64,000 nt of DNA from Ovis canadensis (taxonomy: Eukaryota; Chordata; Mammalia; Artiodactyla; Bovidae): contig NC_091247.1 in assembly GCF_042477335.2 (NCBI RefSeq), positions 231,955,001 to 232,019,000 of the forward strand, written 5' to 3'. The notes under the pieces were generated by a model that saw only the letters and a list, made by a program, of their open reading frames with translations, was not told the origin of the DNA and ran no database searches. Below are positions 1-11,544 of this stretch, in pieces. The position numbers and the translations under genes are program-made. How positions within the stretch are numbered: the stretch's first letter is position 1; every line of letters starts with the position of its first letter.

Positions 1-199
1 TGGGAGCTGGGTGGGCAGGATGTGGCTGCGGGTGTGGGGGTCCCTGAGACGCCGAGTCTTCTCACCACTTATTTGTGCAAGGGCCCCACCCTCTTTAACT
101 CCTAGTCACCCCGTGATGTCCTGGTCTACAGCGTCCATTCAACACAAAAGCGCAGCGTATTAACAGCAGCGTGGCAGGACTGCAGAGGGCGGTTCGGCC

Positions 200-1030
200 C
201 GCTGAGATCAAGAAGCACTTGGGAAGCAGCACCTATGCTGAGCCCGGAGCCCCGGGAGACTCCTTCCGCCCCGGCCCGTCGGCGATCCCCAGCCCCGGAG
301 CTTCCCGATCCGGTCCTCTGCTGGAGAGGGGCCCGGGCGCCCGCACGTCTGAGCCCTGGGCCTCGCGCCCGAGCTCGGGTGTGCCGCGCGCCCCTTCTCC
401 CGGTCCTTCGCTCCCGGTTCCTTCAGCGGCGGAGGCCCGGGGTCGGGCACGGGGAGGTGAGCGGGCGGGGACGCGCGGCTCCGTCGGTGGCCGCGTGCGG
501 GGAGTGGGTGCAGTTTCTCCCCGCGGGGCCGAGCCCGGTCGGTTGGAAGCCCTTAGCCCGGCGAAGGGGCCGCTGTGCCGCCCGCGGGATCCCCGGGTCC
601 TCCGCATCTCCCGCCCGCGGGGGATCGGAACGGTCTCCGGAGCCCGGAGACCGCCCCGCTCTCTCCTCGCCGCCTCCCGGCTTCTCGGGCGCACCAGGCT
701 CCCGGGTTCCAGCGGCGGCCAGGGGCCCGGAGCTCCTGCGGGGACGGGACCCCAGATCCCGCCCGGCCCCGGGCCGTCCGTGCGCGTCGCCTGCCCCGCG
801 GGCGCTGCTTCCCGGAGCGGCCGGCCGAGCGGCAGCCCCGGCCAGGGAGATGCGGCCGCTGGAGGCCCCGTCGGACGCGGACACGGGGCCGCCTGGGCTT
901 CTGGCTCCGCCGGCCGCCCCGGCTGCAGCCCGAGGGCCGGGGGACACCAAGCCAGGCAGCTTCGCCGTCTGCCCGCCGAGCGCAGGGGCGGCCCTAAACT
1001 ACGACTCGGGGTCAACTGCACGCGAGCCGC
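200..1030. other. CpG island in duplication copy 1
   Basis: The stretch is very GC-rich and full of CpG dinucleotides, in sharp contrast to its flanks, as at mammalian promoters. Open frames run through it on both strands, which is expected where stop codons are rare. The longest forward frame (171-1157, 328 codons) is not kept in the paralogous island at 59.7-60.5 kb, where indels shift it, so I do not call it a gene. No splice structure or recognisable protein could be assigned. Confidence 0.7.
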
Positions 1031-1097
1031 TTCTTTGATCTATGTCTCTGGTGTGAAAGAACCCAGAGTTCCCACCCTGGGCGGAAGAAAGGTTCTC

Positions 1098-1105
1098 TAT
1101 AAAGG
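1098..1105 (+). promoter_or_regulatory. TATA-like box after CpG island
   Basis: TATAAAGG lies just downstream of the CpG island and is kept in the paralogue at 60606-60613. No transcript is visible, and a chance match is quite possible. Confidence 0.2.
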
Positions 1106-1149
1106 TTTTGTAGAAGGCGTTCTTTCCCCCGCCAAAATAAGAGGGTTGG

Positions 1150-2718
1150 TGATTTGAAACGCCACCGTCACCCACGCTGTTGGCGGTGCGCCTGAAGGGC
1201 AGGTCTGAGCCTAACCCGCTGTGGGTGCGCGGAGCACAGAGCAGTGCCCGCCTCGGCTGCTTCTCAGCCCTCAGAGAATCAGACTCTCAGGGCTGGACTC
1301 CAGCTCCAGGGCTGGGGCTGGAAAGGCGGCTTCTGTCCCGCTGGGAGCCTCAGTAGGTACTGAAGGCTTGATGGGTGAGGAACTGTGCCCAGCAAGTAAC
1401 TGCTGCTCAAAACTCGATGGGCGCCAGCGCGCAGCAGGAAAGGGGTACCGAACAGGACAGCTTCCCTCCTGCTGGAGGCTGGGGACGCACAGATGAGCTT
1501 GTTGCAGCAAAAACAGAAATGCAGTGTTTCCTGTCCTGAGAACAAGGAAAGTAAACAGCGAAGACTAGACGAGAAACGTGGCAGGTCGCCAAAGAGTTAA
1601 TCACTCCTAGTTTTACTTGAGGTGTTTCTAACCTGTGTGTCTGTAACCGGGAGTCCCCGATCCTGCGTACTTTCCATCCTGCACCACGTTTTTGCTCTCC
1701 CTGCACCCTCTCATAGCAAGTCACCCCTTAGAGCCGTTTGCATTTCGGGAGGCAGGTGGCAGGCTGCCGGACCCAGGAGACCCAGGCTGTACACAGTCTC
1801 TCGGGTCCCCCAGGAGGGGACAGGGCCCTGTTCCTGGGGGGCTAGCCTGCTGTGTGCTCCCCTTGGCTGCTGAGGCGTAAAGCCGTCTAATTCCTCCCAA
1901 ATTCCGTCTCCCATATTTTTTAATTGAGCATTGGTGGGCCGAGAAAGGAGAGATGTTGGCAGTAACAAGGCGGCCACGCATGAGTGGGAGGCAGGGGTGG
2001 AGGCGGGGGGCGGAGTATCCTGGGGCGGGGGAGGACTCGAACCCCTCACACCTCAGGCAGCTTTTGGAAATTTGGATTTTGTTTTTTGAATAGGGTTTCA
2101 TAGTTACAGCACATAGCTCAATCACTCTGTTTTGGAATGGTGGTCCCTATGGGTGGGAGCGTCCACTATAAATGGATAGAATAGGCCATTGCATCTTACG
2201 TCCCATGGACCAAATTCCACTCCCAGATTGTGCTGGTAGGGCCTGAACGCTAAAAATGGTTTTTATACCTTTAAATGGTTGAAAATAGTTCTTACAGATA
2301 ATATTTGCAGCATGAAAATTCTATTCATTATACTCACATTCATCCAGATTTCATTGCCTATAAGGAGTGTCTTCTTGAAACGGGCTCTTCATGTACTTCT
2401 TATCTGTGGTGCTTCTTGGATACAACGAGTGAACTGAGTGGATCCAACAGATGTCATGTGGAAAAGCTAAAATATTCACTCTCTGGATCTTTCTAGAAGT
2501 TTGCCCACCTCCACTGTAGAAATATGGTAGGGCTTTTTGTTTGATTGTTTGTTTTAACACATATGCTGAGAACTTTTTGTTCACATTACAAATTACTGTG
2601 AATTTAGTTCACATTACATTGTGCATTTTGTTCTTTGAAGCAAACCTCCTGTGGGTAGACGTCCAGCTGGTCACATCGCTCTCAGAAATCTCACCAGCAT
2701 GAACACTGCGCCTGTGTA
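1150..2718. other. Gene-free part of duplication copy 1
   Basis: Intermediate-GC sequence grades into AT-rich sequence. I see no gene and no repeat that I can name. The sequence at 2033-2043 resembles a reverse-strand pol III B box but has no tRNA around it. Confidence 0.5.
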
Positions 2719-2931
2719 CTCAGTTGCTACTCAGCTGCTAAGTTGTGTCTCTTTGTGACCCCATGGACTGCAGCCCTGCAGGCTCTTCTGTTCCTGGGGA
2801 TTCTCCTGGCAAGAATAATACTGGAGTGTGTTGCCATGCCCTCCTCCAGGAGATCTTCCCAAGCCAGGGATCGAACCCGGGTCTCCCTCATTGCAGGTGG
2901 ATTCTTTACCATCTGAGTCACCAGGGAAACC
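2719..2931 (-). repeat. Bov-tA SINE
   Basis: Reading on the minus strand there is a tRNA-derived head ('ggtggctcag'-like, with a degenerate B box) followed by the Bov-A core ('gccatggggtcacaaag'-like). The same insertion is present at 62250-62460, so it predates the 4-kb duplication. Confidence 0.9.
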
Positions 2932-3214
2932 TCTCAGGAGAATGGTCAAGATGAATCGAGTTCTCAGAGTGATGTTTACTCTACTTTCTGTCTCAAATGT
3001 CACCCCTTAATTGAATCTCCCACCCTTTTCTGCCTTGATTTGTCAAATTTTCCATCTCTGCCTGCCCCCCTGCCCCCAAAGGGTCTCTCTGCATTCCTTC
3101 CAACCTATCCTTCCTACAGTAGAAAATGTAACTTAAAAAAACAAACAAAAAAAACACACCCAAATCCTCCTTAAAAATTTCAGTAATTTCTCACTACCAC
3201 CAGACCCACGATTC

Positions 3215-3625
3215 CAGGACCTTCCATGAATGACCCCTGTGTTTCTCCTCATGCTAATCTCCCTGCCATCCTGGGCTTCTTTGAGTGCCTGGCACCGTAC
3301 GTTTCCCCCTGAGTCAAGGCTTTATATATGCCGCTCCTCCTGCCTGGGGAGCTCTTCTCTCTACCCCTTGTTCCACCAGCTCCCACCATCTCATCTTCAT
3401 GTTCAGTACTCCTTGTTCAGGGGCGTCTTCCCTAACCCTTCCACCAGCTCCCCGAGCACCTGCATTCCCCCTCTGTCACATTCATCAGATTGCCAGTTCT
3501 TATGGAATCTCCTGCTGGACGGAAAACTCTGGGAGAGCAGGGCTGTGTCTTGCTCATGGTTCTTTCCTGGCTCCTGACACATTGATTCTCGGTCACTGTT
3601 GAATGGATGGTTGAAGGATGAGTGA
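3215..3625 (+). repeat. L2 LINE 3' relic
   Basis: The sequence follows the pattern of the mammalian L2 3' end: the 'tcctgcctggg' segment, a stretch like 'gagagcagggctgtgtcttg', then 'ctgttgaatggatgg' at the end. It is diverged and non-coding, and is shared with 62730-63140. Confidence 0.6.
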
Positions 3626-3982
3626 TGGGGGTGTGCTGGGAGGGGCCTGGCTCTGCGATGATCTGGAGATGCCACACATCTTTGGAGGATTTGGAGACTG
3701 GACAAGGTAATCGCTAACGTTCATCAGCTCAGACATCTATTAATCTTTAGGCTTACCCCCAGCCTGTTCCATTTGCTCCTAGATATTTGGTTGAACATTC
3801 ACTGTACTGAACTTGAGATTCAAGGTTAGGCTGTGGATAAAAGAGTTAAAAGTGACAGCTGCTTGATACACACATAAAATAATTTCTGAGATCTTTCTCC
3901 AGCTACAGAGCTCAGAGAATAGCCACCAAAACCACATAGTCATGCACTTGGCCACATAGTTTCCCGGGTCCTAAAGCACTGT

Positions 3983-4260
3983 TGGAGAAGGCAATGGCAC
4001 CCCACGCCAGTGCTGTTGCCTGGAAAATCCCATGGATGAAAGAGCCTGGAAGGCTGAGTCTATGTGGTCACTTAGGGTCAGACACGACTGAGCGACTTCA
4101 CTTTCACTTTTCACTTTCATGCATTGAAGAAGGAAATGGCAACCCACTCCAGTGTTCTTGCCTGGAGAATCCCAGGCACGGGGGAGCCTGGTGGGCTGCC
4201 GTCTATGGGGTCGCACAGAGTCGGACACGACTGAAGTGACTTAGTAGCAGCAGCAGCAGC
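3983..4260 (+). repeat. Bov-A2 SINE with intact target-site duplication
   Basis: This is a dimeric Bov-A2: two Bov-A units ('tggagaaggcaatggcaccc' and 'ggagaaggaaatggcaaccc') ending in a CAG-type tail. A perfect 10-bp target-site duplication, AAAGCACTGT, flanks it at 3973-3982 and 4261-4270. The paralogous copy at 63507 is cut off at its first monomer. Confidence 0.95.
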
Positions 4261-4270
4261 AAAGCACTGT

Positions 4271-5170
4271 AGCCAAAGAACCAAGTGATGTCTCTGAAGG
4301 TCTAGAACTAGCCATGCTTGCACAATGGAGAAGCTAACTTACGGCAGCCTCTATCTTCCGGTAAATGCTGACACTGGAAGGTGACTGATGATCACCTGGC
4401 TTTAATTCCCTCACCCCAGGGCCCTCTGGTGGGACTAATCAATCAGGTTGAAACGTGTACTCTAGAAACACAAGGGGTCCTCCCCACGGGAATGTCACTT
4501 TATTCAAAGCTTTCAACAATCTCTGAAATGGGAAATATACAGGGCAAAAGTCTCCCAGCCATACCTGCAATTAAACTTTGAGAAAGGGTTAAGATCTTTG
4601 CTTGTGGCTTTTCATATGAGTGAATTCTCATTCCTATCTGTCCATAGATTCCAAGAGCACAATTAATGTTCCCTGAGTTACAGAAGTCAGTTCTGCATCA
4701 CCTAGGATTAGGGCAGGTTCAAACCCACTCCTGTGGTTTAATTAATGTAAAAGCAACCTTCTGTAAAGGCCTACAGAACAGGTGAAGTTTTCAGGGTTTG
4801 CTGACTCTGTGACTACAATCTGGGGGAAAGTCTCGGAGGTGTTTTCCTGCCAGATGTTTAACATTTCAAAGGGCGAGATTCAAGTCTGGACTTGTGTTTC
4901 CAAACAGTAGTTGCTCTAATTAATGAAGTGTTTATCAAAGGTGATGTCCATTATCATGATTGTTGGAAAGAGAGTCATTACTGAATGACCACACACTTTA
5001 CTGGTGTGGAGGGGAAGTGCCCCAGAGCCACACACCAGGGCTGGGAGAATCTGCCCCATGACAGGCGGTGGGAGGAGATCACATTCCCATCTCCACATGG
5101 AATGTTGAGAGGGTAACAGATCCAGGACCTACTAAGACCTGCACTAGTCCTACAGGTGCACAGGAAAAGG
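4271..5170. other. Intergenic, no feature recognised
   Basis: AT-leaning single-copy-looking sequence. No coding signal, RNA gene or named repeat was found. Confidence 0.5.
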
Positions 5171-5174
5171 GTGA

Positions 5175-5612
5175 GCTCACTTACATGTGGCATCTTAAAA
5201 AAATTAATAAATGAAAAGCAAAGCACCAAGGTCCTCAATCCAGGGCACAGATCGGTGTCTGCAGAAGGCGGGCCGTGGGTGTGAGAAGTAGGTGAAGGTG
5301 CTCAAAAGGCACAGACTTCCAATTACAGGAAAGTGACTCCTGGGATCATCATGTGCAGCATGGCACCTATAGCTAATAGTACTATTAAAAAATTATTTTG
5401 TATATTTGAAAGTTGCTGAAAGAGTGGATCTAAAAAGTCGTCATCACACACAGAGAAGATGTCCCAGTGTGAGATGATGGACCTGAGATGGACTTACCAT
5501 GGTGATAGTGTCACAATATATACAAATAGTGAATCATTATGCTGCACACCCAAAATGAACATGAAGGGATATGTCAGCTATGCATCAATTAAGAAAAAAA
5601 AGAAAATGGTGG
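5175..5612 (+). repeat. Old L1 (L1M-type) 3' end
   Basis: The sequence resembles the 3' UTR of old mammalian L1: an 'acttacatgtggcatctt'-like start, 'gcatggcacctatagctaat', 'tatttgaaagttgctgaaag', 'cacaatatatacaaatagtg' and an A-rich end after 'tatgtcagctatgcatcaat'. It is non-coding. Confidence 0.75.
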
Positions 5613-6803
5613 AAGGATGACATGTGCTCTCACAATTGCTGAGAAAGATAAAGCTTTGAGCTTTGCATCAGGGTCTGCAGTCTTCCCTTCCTCTCAGTAA
5701 AGTAAAGGGTACTTATGGCCTTGGAGGCAGCAGATGGGACAGGCCTGGGGCTCTGCATTTTTCACAAGCTCCCAGGAAATGCCAGTTCCTGCGGATCCCT
5801 GGCTGCACTTTGAGTAGCAAGGTGTCAAAGCTCCTGAGGGTGGAGATTAGCTGGGCTGGTTTCTAAGGGATCCAGTTACACTTATGAGTACAGCACAGGG
5901 GCTTTTTTGGCCTCCATTCCTGACAGTGCAAAATAGCTGGGGGTGAGCCGAGGTGGTGTTTCCCTTGCAGAGAAGAGGAGAATGGCAACTTTCACCATTT
6001 CACCAACAGGAAATGATGCTGTTTCATGTTCATATACCGATCTCCTCAGACAGATGGGGCCCACCAGCAAAGACCTTCAGAAATAAGGGCAAAAAGACCA
6101 CTATGACGTTTAAAGTATTATTTTGGAGTGCTATCCACAATGAATAAACTAGATTCAAGGACAAGATTTTATGTCACAGCTCAAGTGGTTCAATAGCCTA
6201 GGACATTTTTTTTTTTTTTTAAGTTTTATCTTGAACCCTTCTTAGAAGCGTCTACAATCACATGAGGGCTTGACGGAGTGAGTTACTGCTTGTTCAAATC
6301 TCTGATGGCAAATAAAATATACAAAGACAGGAAGGACCCTTTACTACTCTTGTTAAAATATGGAAGGGTCCTCCCTGGGAAGCTATAGCTTCTTCGTCAC
6401 TGCGAGGAGTAGAAAGTGAGCCCGCAGAATTCACAGCTGGGCCGCAGGAGAGGAGCCAGCTGAGCTCCTGACCCTCTCAGCCCCTCTGATACAGGCTCTG
6501 TCTGACCCCTGACCCTCAGATATGCCTCCCGAGGGTCACAGACCCTGAGAGGCTTGGTGTGGGTCCCAGTGTTCTCCTCTGACCTGGGGGAGGAAATGGT
6601 GGGCTCAGGAGAGACCCCGGGCGTGAGTGAGGCCCGCGGCCTGAGCAGCACCCCGCGTGGAGGGACACCATCTGCACGCTCCGCTGGTGTCGGCTTCCAC
6701 GTGTGTAAGACGACCGGCCCGGCTGCTCTTGGGTGTTTCTTGATTCTTCAACGGTCCTTGGGCCTCAGCAAAATTGGCAGAAGTCAGAAATGTGATATCT
6801 CAG
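5613..6803. other. Intergenic; T-tract at 6206-6220
   Basis: No gene was recognised. It contains a 15-T run that may be the tail of an old antisense retroposon. Around 6400-6780 the GC content rises without a convincing exon. Confidence 0.5.
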
Positions 6804-6945
6804 ACATCCCTGATGACTCAGTGGTAAAGAATCTGCCTGCCAACGCAAGAGACACAGGTTCGATCCAGAAAGATCCCGCACACTGTGGAGCAGCTAAGTC
6901 CGCGCGTCACGACTATTGCTCCTGTAGCGCCCGGAGCCACAGGCC
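6804..6945 (+). repeat. tRNA-derived SINE (CHR/Bov-tA-like head), fragment
   Basis: A tRNA-like head ('ggtaaagaatctgcctgc', then 'caggttcgatccagaaagatc' as the B-box region) leads into the CHR-type body ('gagcagctaagtccgcg'). It is 3' truncated. Confidence 0.75.
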
Positions 6946-8034
6946 CTGACACCCCTGACTCCCAGAGCCTGTCTCTGCAACAAGAGGGCGGGGGAGTTTC
7001 TTGGAGTGAAAGCTGCTCCCCCACAGTGCGGACAGCGCCTGAGATGAGACCCAGATCGCCCCGCAAGACTGGCGGGGGAGCCACAGCCTCCAGTCTCCGT
7101 GCGGGTGAGCAGGGAGCACCTCCGGGCCTGAGAGAGTCGTGGAGAGTCGTGGGGCCTGGATTCCTGTCCTCAGGAAGCCCTGGGCCCAGGAGGGGCGTCA
7201 GACGAGACATAATGCACCCCCATGTGGCACATGCTCACCGAGAAAAGGCACACAGGACCAGAAGAGAGACAAGGAGTTACGACACAGCCCGAGGGAGTCA
7301 GAGGAAAATCAGCAGAGCAGATGGTTTCCAAGCCAAGGCCTCGGAGGAGTACAGTTCAGCAGCCTGGAATCCAGAGCCAGGGCCCAGTGGCAGGTGCAAC
7401 AGAGAGCAGGCTCCCCCCAGAAAGGCAGATGCGAAGGCAGAGCGTTCATCTAAGCTCCCGGATGATGTCAAAGGCGGTGTGGACTGCGGGGTGGACGCAG
7501 GGGGTGAGGGCTGGCAGAGGAAGGGGCAGGGGAGAGAGAGTGAAAGACATGTAGAGCCTGGCCTGGGATGCCACTATCCTTCCTGGGAAGTGGGCGCCAC
7601 TCAGATGCTGTGAGTAGAGAACGGAGATGTTCACAACTGCAGTTAAAGCAGGTCAGTTATCACAGAGAGAAAGCGAACAGGGGGGCAGAGAAGCTGCAGC
7701 CAGAGGGCGGCCAGGAGCCCAGCAAGAGCGCCAGGGAGAGGAGCCCAGACTGAACTCAGGAGGCAGAGCTGGAGGCAGGAAGCCCCTCAGAGCAGGGGGA
7801 GGAGAAGGAGAGGGGAAGATAGGAACCTGGAGAGCAGCTCCTGCAGAGGCCGAGGGTCCTCGTGGTTGGTGATGAAGGGCAGCTCAGAGAAGGCAGTCGC
7901 TGAAGAAGGAAAGGAGAATCCTCATCTCTGCCCAGATGTCTGTTTGTCTACAGATATTAGAAGGGTGAGAACCAAACAAAACTCAGGATAAGATGTGTTT
8001 CTTGGGTGAATTCTTTTAAAAAACCAGTCCTTTA
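6946..8034. other. Intergenic, purine-rich, no gene recognised
   Basis: Open frames here (for example 6885-7613 on the plus strand) come from AG-rich, stop-poor composition. I see no domain, no conserved motif and no paralogue to test them. Confidence 0.4.
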
Positions 8035-8044
8035 GCAATCTCAA

Positions 8045-8360
8045 TTTTTAAGTCAGAATCTAATTCACATATTATAAAATCTACTCTGTAAAATGTACAA
8101 CTCAACGATTCATCATCTGTTTGCAAGGTTGTGCAGCCATCACCACTCTCTAAATCAGAGCACTTCACCTCCTCACAAAGAAAGCCACCACCCATTAAGC
8201 AGGCGCTTCCCCGCCCACCTCCCCGGCTGTGGGCAACTGTCTGGGTGCTTTTTGACCCTGATGATTGGCCTGTTCTGCATTTTCACAGCACAGGGGTCTG
8301 CACCACTGTGGCCACCCACGCTGGTTTCCTACACTTGGTGCTGTGATTTTGAGACTCATC
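8045..8360 (+). repeat. Old LINE-type 3' relic (L1M-like)
   Basis: The segment from 'aattcacatattataaaatc' through 'aaggttgtgcagccatcacc' and 'aagccaccacccattaagca' follows a widespread old mammalian LINE 3' sequence. A second weak piece of the same type follows at about 8450-8510. Family assignment is by memory of the pattern. Confidence 0.5.
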
Positions 8361-8426
8361 TCTGGTTTAGCACACGATTCATTCCTCTGTTTGACTTGAG
8401 AAGTTTCCTTTCTAGGCCATGATAAT

Positions 8427-8440
8427 ACACACACACACAC
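8427..8440. repeat. (CA)n microsatellite
   Basis: Seven tandem AC dinucleotides. Confidence 0.9.
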
Positions 8441-8680
8441 CCACGGTCTTTTCTTTTTAATTGTGAAAAACTCACAGAATATAAAATTACCATTGTCACT
8501 CAGCCGTCACTAGGAACCGTCTTTGTGCAGGGAGCCTCTTTGCCTCACCGACCCTCAGCCACTGATGAGCACAGAGCAACCAGCCCAGCCACAACACCCC
8601 TTCTCAGGACCCTCCGTGCCACCCGCACGACCAGGACTCCACGCAGGCCTCCCCACGGCGGCCTAAGAAGAGAACTGCAT

Positions 8681-8692
8681 GGGGGGGGGGGG
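8681..8692. repeat. (G)12 homopolymer
   Basis: An uninterrupted run of 12 G, followed by AG-rich sequence. Confidence 0.9.
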
Positions 8693-8699
8693 CAGAGTT

Positions 8700-9460
8700 G
8701 GCTAAGGAGAGAGACCCAGGAGAGAGGAGAGGAGAGGCGGGTGGAGGAGTTGCCCCCCTGAGCTCCTGTCTCAGTCGCGTGCCCGCCAGACCAGCCCTGC
8801 TTAACTGCTGGGATCAGTAATGGTTAGAGGGGTGAGGGAGGTATGATCACCGGTGTCAGCAGCTTCAGCCAGACACCCAACAGTCTACACTGCAAACCTG
8901 CCAGGCCCAGCTTCACTCCCCGGGCCAGCTTCAGAGCCCCAGAGCCCCAGCTTCATGTGGGGGGCTATCCCAGCCCCATCCTCCAGAGCTCCACATCCCA
9001 GCTCTCAGGAGAGTCTTCTGAGCTCCCAGGAGATCGTGTCCACTCAGGGTGTATGACAAGCGGCATTAGGCTGGGACCAGCTGGAAGTGGCCAGAGTGAC
9101 ATCAAGTGTCTCTGTATCTCTTCTGCCCCTGAAGTGCCCACTCTCTCCGACCCGCTCATGCCTGCTGTGTCCAGGCGTCCCCTAACACAGCCAGGCTGCA
9201 GGGAGGGGTTTCAGGACAGAGCAGGAGCTGCAGCATCTCACGGTGAGCAGGCCTGGCCACCAACTCACGCCCGACTCTGGGAGAGCACCACTGTGGGTCA
9301 GAAAGTGACCCTCTGAAGGCACAGGTGAGTGCTCCTGGATCACACAGGGGCCCCAGAACTTAGGTTCGTCTTGTGCCCTCTACAGCTGGCTCTAAAGGAC
9401 AGACCAAGGAGATATCTGGACCCTGGTAATCACAGTCAGGTTGCTTACATACAAAGGGGG
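8700..9460. other. Intergenic, no gene recognised
   Basis: Moderately GC-rich. The forward open frame at 8843-9316 has no recognisable domain and is treated as a chance frame. Confidence 0.4.
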
Positions 9461-9680
9461 TGGGGCAGGGCTGGGCGGTGAGAACGGGGGGTGGGGGCCA
9501 CTGCCTCTGCTGTTCCCCCCACCCCCAGCTACTCCCCTGACCCTCTCCTGCTCAGCATCCTACCCCTGGGGCGGGGCAGTGAGGACAGGGTGTTGGGGGG
9601 AGGGTGGTTAGGCCGCCTGCCTCTGCTCTCCCCACCCACCTCCCCGCCCCCGACCTTCTCCCCCTCAGCATCCTACCCCC
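9461..9680. repeat. Imperfect two-copy tandem duplication (about 110 bp)
   Basis: Copy 1 (9461-9567) and copy 2 (9568-9680) share the order 'ggggcaggg', a G-rich run, 'gcctctgct', a C-rich run and 'ctcagcatcctacccc'. Both halves are GC-skewed, G-rich then C-rich. Confidence 0.75.
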
Positions 9681-10284
9681 GTACTGGGCTTTCTTGGCCC
9701 AGACACAACAGAAGTGCTCATTCAGTTACTCAGTATTCAGTGGAATAGTCACAAAGTGACTTCAGGTGTAAAAAGAAATAAAATTGAAAATAAAATCCAC
9801 CCAGACTGTTAATGTTTTGGATGAGGTTAGCGTCAGAGAAGATCCTGGGCTCCTGGTAAAGGTCCCCCTGAAACTCTGGCTCTGGAAGGAGGGAGGAGAT
9901 GACCTTTGGTGAATGTGACCTGAGCCTGGTTTGTGTCTGACCAGCTCATTGATTTGATTACTGGTCATCATCACATTTTCTGAGCCCCGTTCTGCATCTG
10001 TTTGAGGTCCCCACATGGCTGCCAAGCTGGAGAGCTCATCACAGTGTGCTTAAAGACTCGAGGGGTCCTGGGTGAGGCAGAAAATGGTGCGGGCAGAGCG
10101 TGGGATCAAGAAAGGCGTTGTGGACCCGCTGAGGTCTGCGCTGGGTCTCCAAGGGTGAGCTCAGCAGGGCCTGGCTCTGAGCAGGACTCACATACACGAT
10201 GAATCACTAAATGAGTGAAAATGGAAATGTTCCCAAAAAGGGCAAGACTGTGAGCTCGTCTGTAACTGAGCCCAAGCTCGTACT
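9681..10284. other. Intergenic, no feature recognised
   Basis: No coding signal or named repeat was found. Confidence 0.4.
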
Positions 10285-10720
10285 GCTCACCTCATGACAG
10301 GCCAAGAAACTGAGAGATGAGTTCCTGGGGCAAGGAACAGCGGCTTTATTCAGAAGCCCAGGACTCTTGTCCCGGGACCCATCTTGCCTGAGTGAGAATT
10401 CAGGCTTCTTTTATCTTACTTCTCAAAGGTGGTGTGGGAGGAAAGTCAAATATTTCCTCATTCTGATCAGGCTCCGGAGGGGATGTGTTAATGTCTGCCT
10501 CCCTGCCATGATTCACAGGTGAGTCTGGTCAGGAAGTTTCCTGTGAGCTAAACAAGTTATTTTAGCTTGGTGCTCATTACCTGGGTTGCAGGGCTCCCAG
10601 AGACGGGACTTTCTGTACAAGCTTATAGGCATCATTTCTTTAGTGGTTAACTCGTAATAGGTAGAACACAAAGGGTCCTTCCTTATGACACATTCAGGCC
10701 AAAGCTTGGACCTGCAGGGC
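10285..10720 (-). mobile_element. Probable solo-LTR relic
   Basis: On the minus strand the segment carries an LTR-like arrangement with a polyadenylation signal (AATAAA seen as TTTATT at about 10346). It lacks coding capacity. Boundaries are approximate and the family is not identified. Confidence 0.4.
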
Positions 10721-10870
10721 ACCCGGGGACAGTGGCAGAGGCCCCGCGGGGCGCCCACTCCACTCCCTCACAGCTGTCTTGCTGACTAAGCAGCCTGTGT
10801 CTTGACTCCCTGGGGGCACCTGTTTGCCCTCTTCTCTGGGCCAGTGCTGGTTGTAAGGTATAGATTGGGC

Positions 10871-11300
10871 TGACGCAGAAAAGGAGAGATGACCTCAACT
10901 GAAGTAGGTTACCTTTATTCAGGCAAGGAGGGGCTGCAGTCGGCCTAATGACCAGGCTGAGCGTGAGAGGGATCAGGGAGGCTTCATATTTAAAGGGAGG
11001 TTTGTGGACATGATAAGGGCAACGTTAGTCAGGCGGGATCTTTTGGGTATTCTTTAGTTGAGATGGCATTTGCAGTTGGGCAGGGGGTGATAAATCCTCT
11101 GGACGAGGGGTGATAAGTCCCAGGTAGATGCAACAAGCCTGTAGCATCAGGGAGGGACCTAAAGTTTGGTTTTGTTTTCCTTGAAGTTAGATGATTCAGC
11201 AAGGGCCTTTGAGACTGCTGTTTCCTTTTCTAGGCCCAAAGACTCTTTCACTCATCAGAAGCAACACTCACCTGTGCCCCTCCCTGATCAGGCCCAAGCA
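10871..11300 (-). mobile_element. Probable solo-LTR relic
   Basis: The layout resembles an antisense LTR, with TTTATT (AATAAA on the minus strand) near 10915 followed by non-coding U3-like sequence. It lies beside the relic just upstream. Boundaries and family are uncertain. Confidence 0.4.
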
Positions 11301-11323
11301 AACCAGCTGCCCTCACCTGAAAG

Positions 11324-11520
11324 GGTGTTAGTCTCTTAATCATGTCCCTGCGACCCCATGGACTGTAGTCCACCAGGCTCCTTTGTCCGTGGGATTTTCC
11401 AGGTAAGAATACTGGAGTGGGTTATCTGTTCCTTCTCCAGGGGATCTTCTCAACTCAGAGATGGAACCCAGGTCTCCTACATTACAGGTGTATTCTTTAC
11501 CATCTGAGCCACCAGGGGCA
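11324..11520 (-). repeat. Bov-tA SINE
   Basis: Minus-strand Bov-tA with tRNA head ('ggtggctcagatggtaaaga'-like) and core ('ccatggggtcgcagg'-like). It is diverged but nearly full length. Confidence 0.85.
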
Positions 11521-11544
11521 TGCATAAGAAACTGCTACCTCCCC

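Larger units (their letters stand above)
1..4085. repeat. Segmental duplication block, copy 1 (truncated by window start)
   Basis: This block matches 59513-63610 in the same orientation almost base for base. Differences are scattered substitutions and small indels. The match covers a CpG island, unique-looking sequence, a Bov-tA SINE, an L2 relic and the first half of a Bov-A2 SINE. The block begins before base 1, because the match is already in register at the first base. In this copy the Bov-A2 at the right edge is complete with its target-site duplication, so the duplication happened after that SINE inserted. Confidence 0.95.

Noticed and set aside
2029-2050. Possible tRNA or SINE B box on the minus strand (GGTTCGAGTCC), also at 61540-61550
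   Set aside because: No A box at the right distance and no cloverleaf pairing. It is an isolated match.
3982-4239. Open frames inside Bov-tA and Bov-A2 SINEs (recurring many times in the window)
   Set aside because: The same peptide patterns recur at every SINE. They are SINE sequence, not genes.
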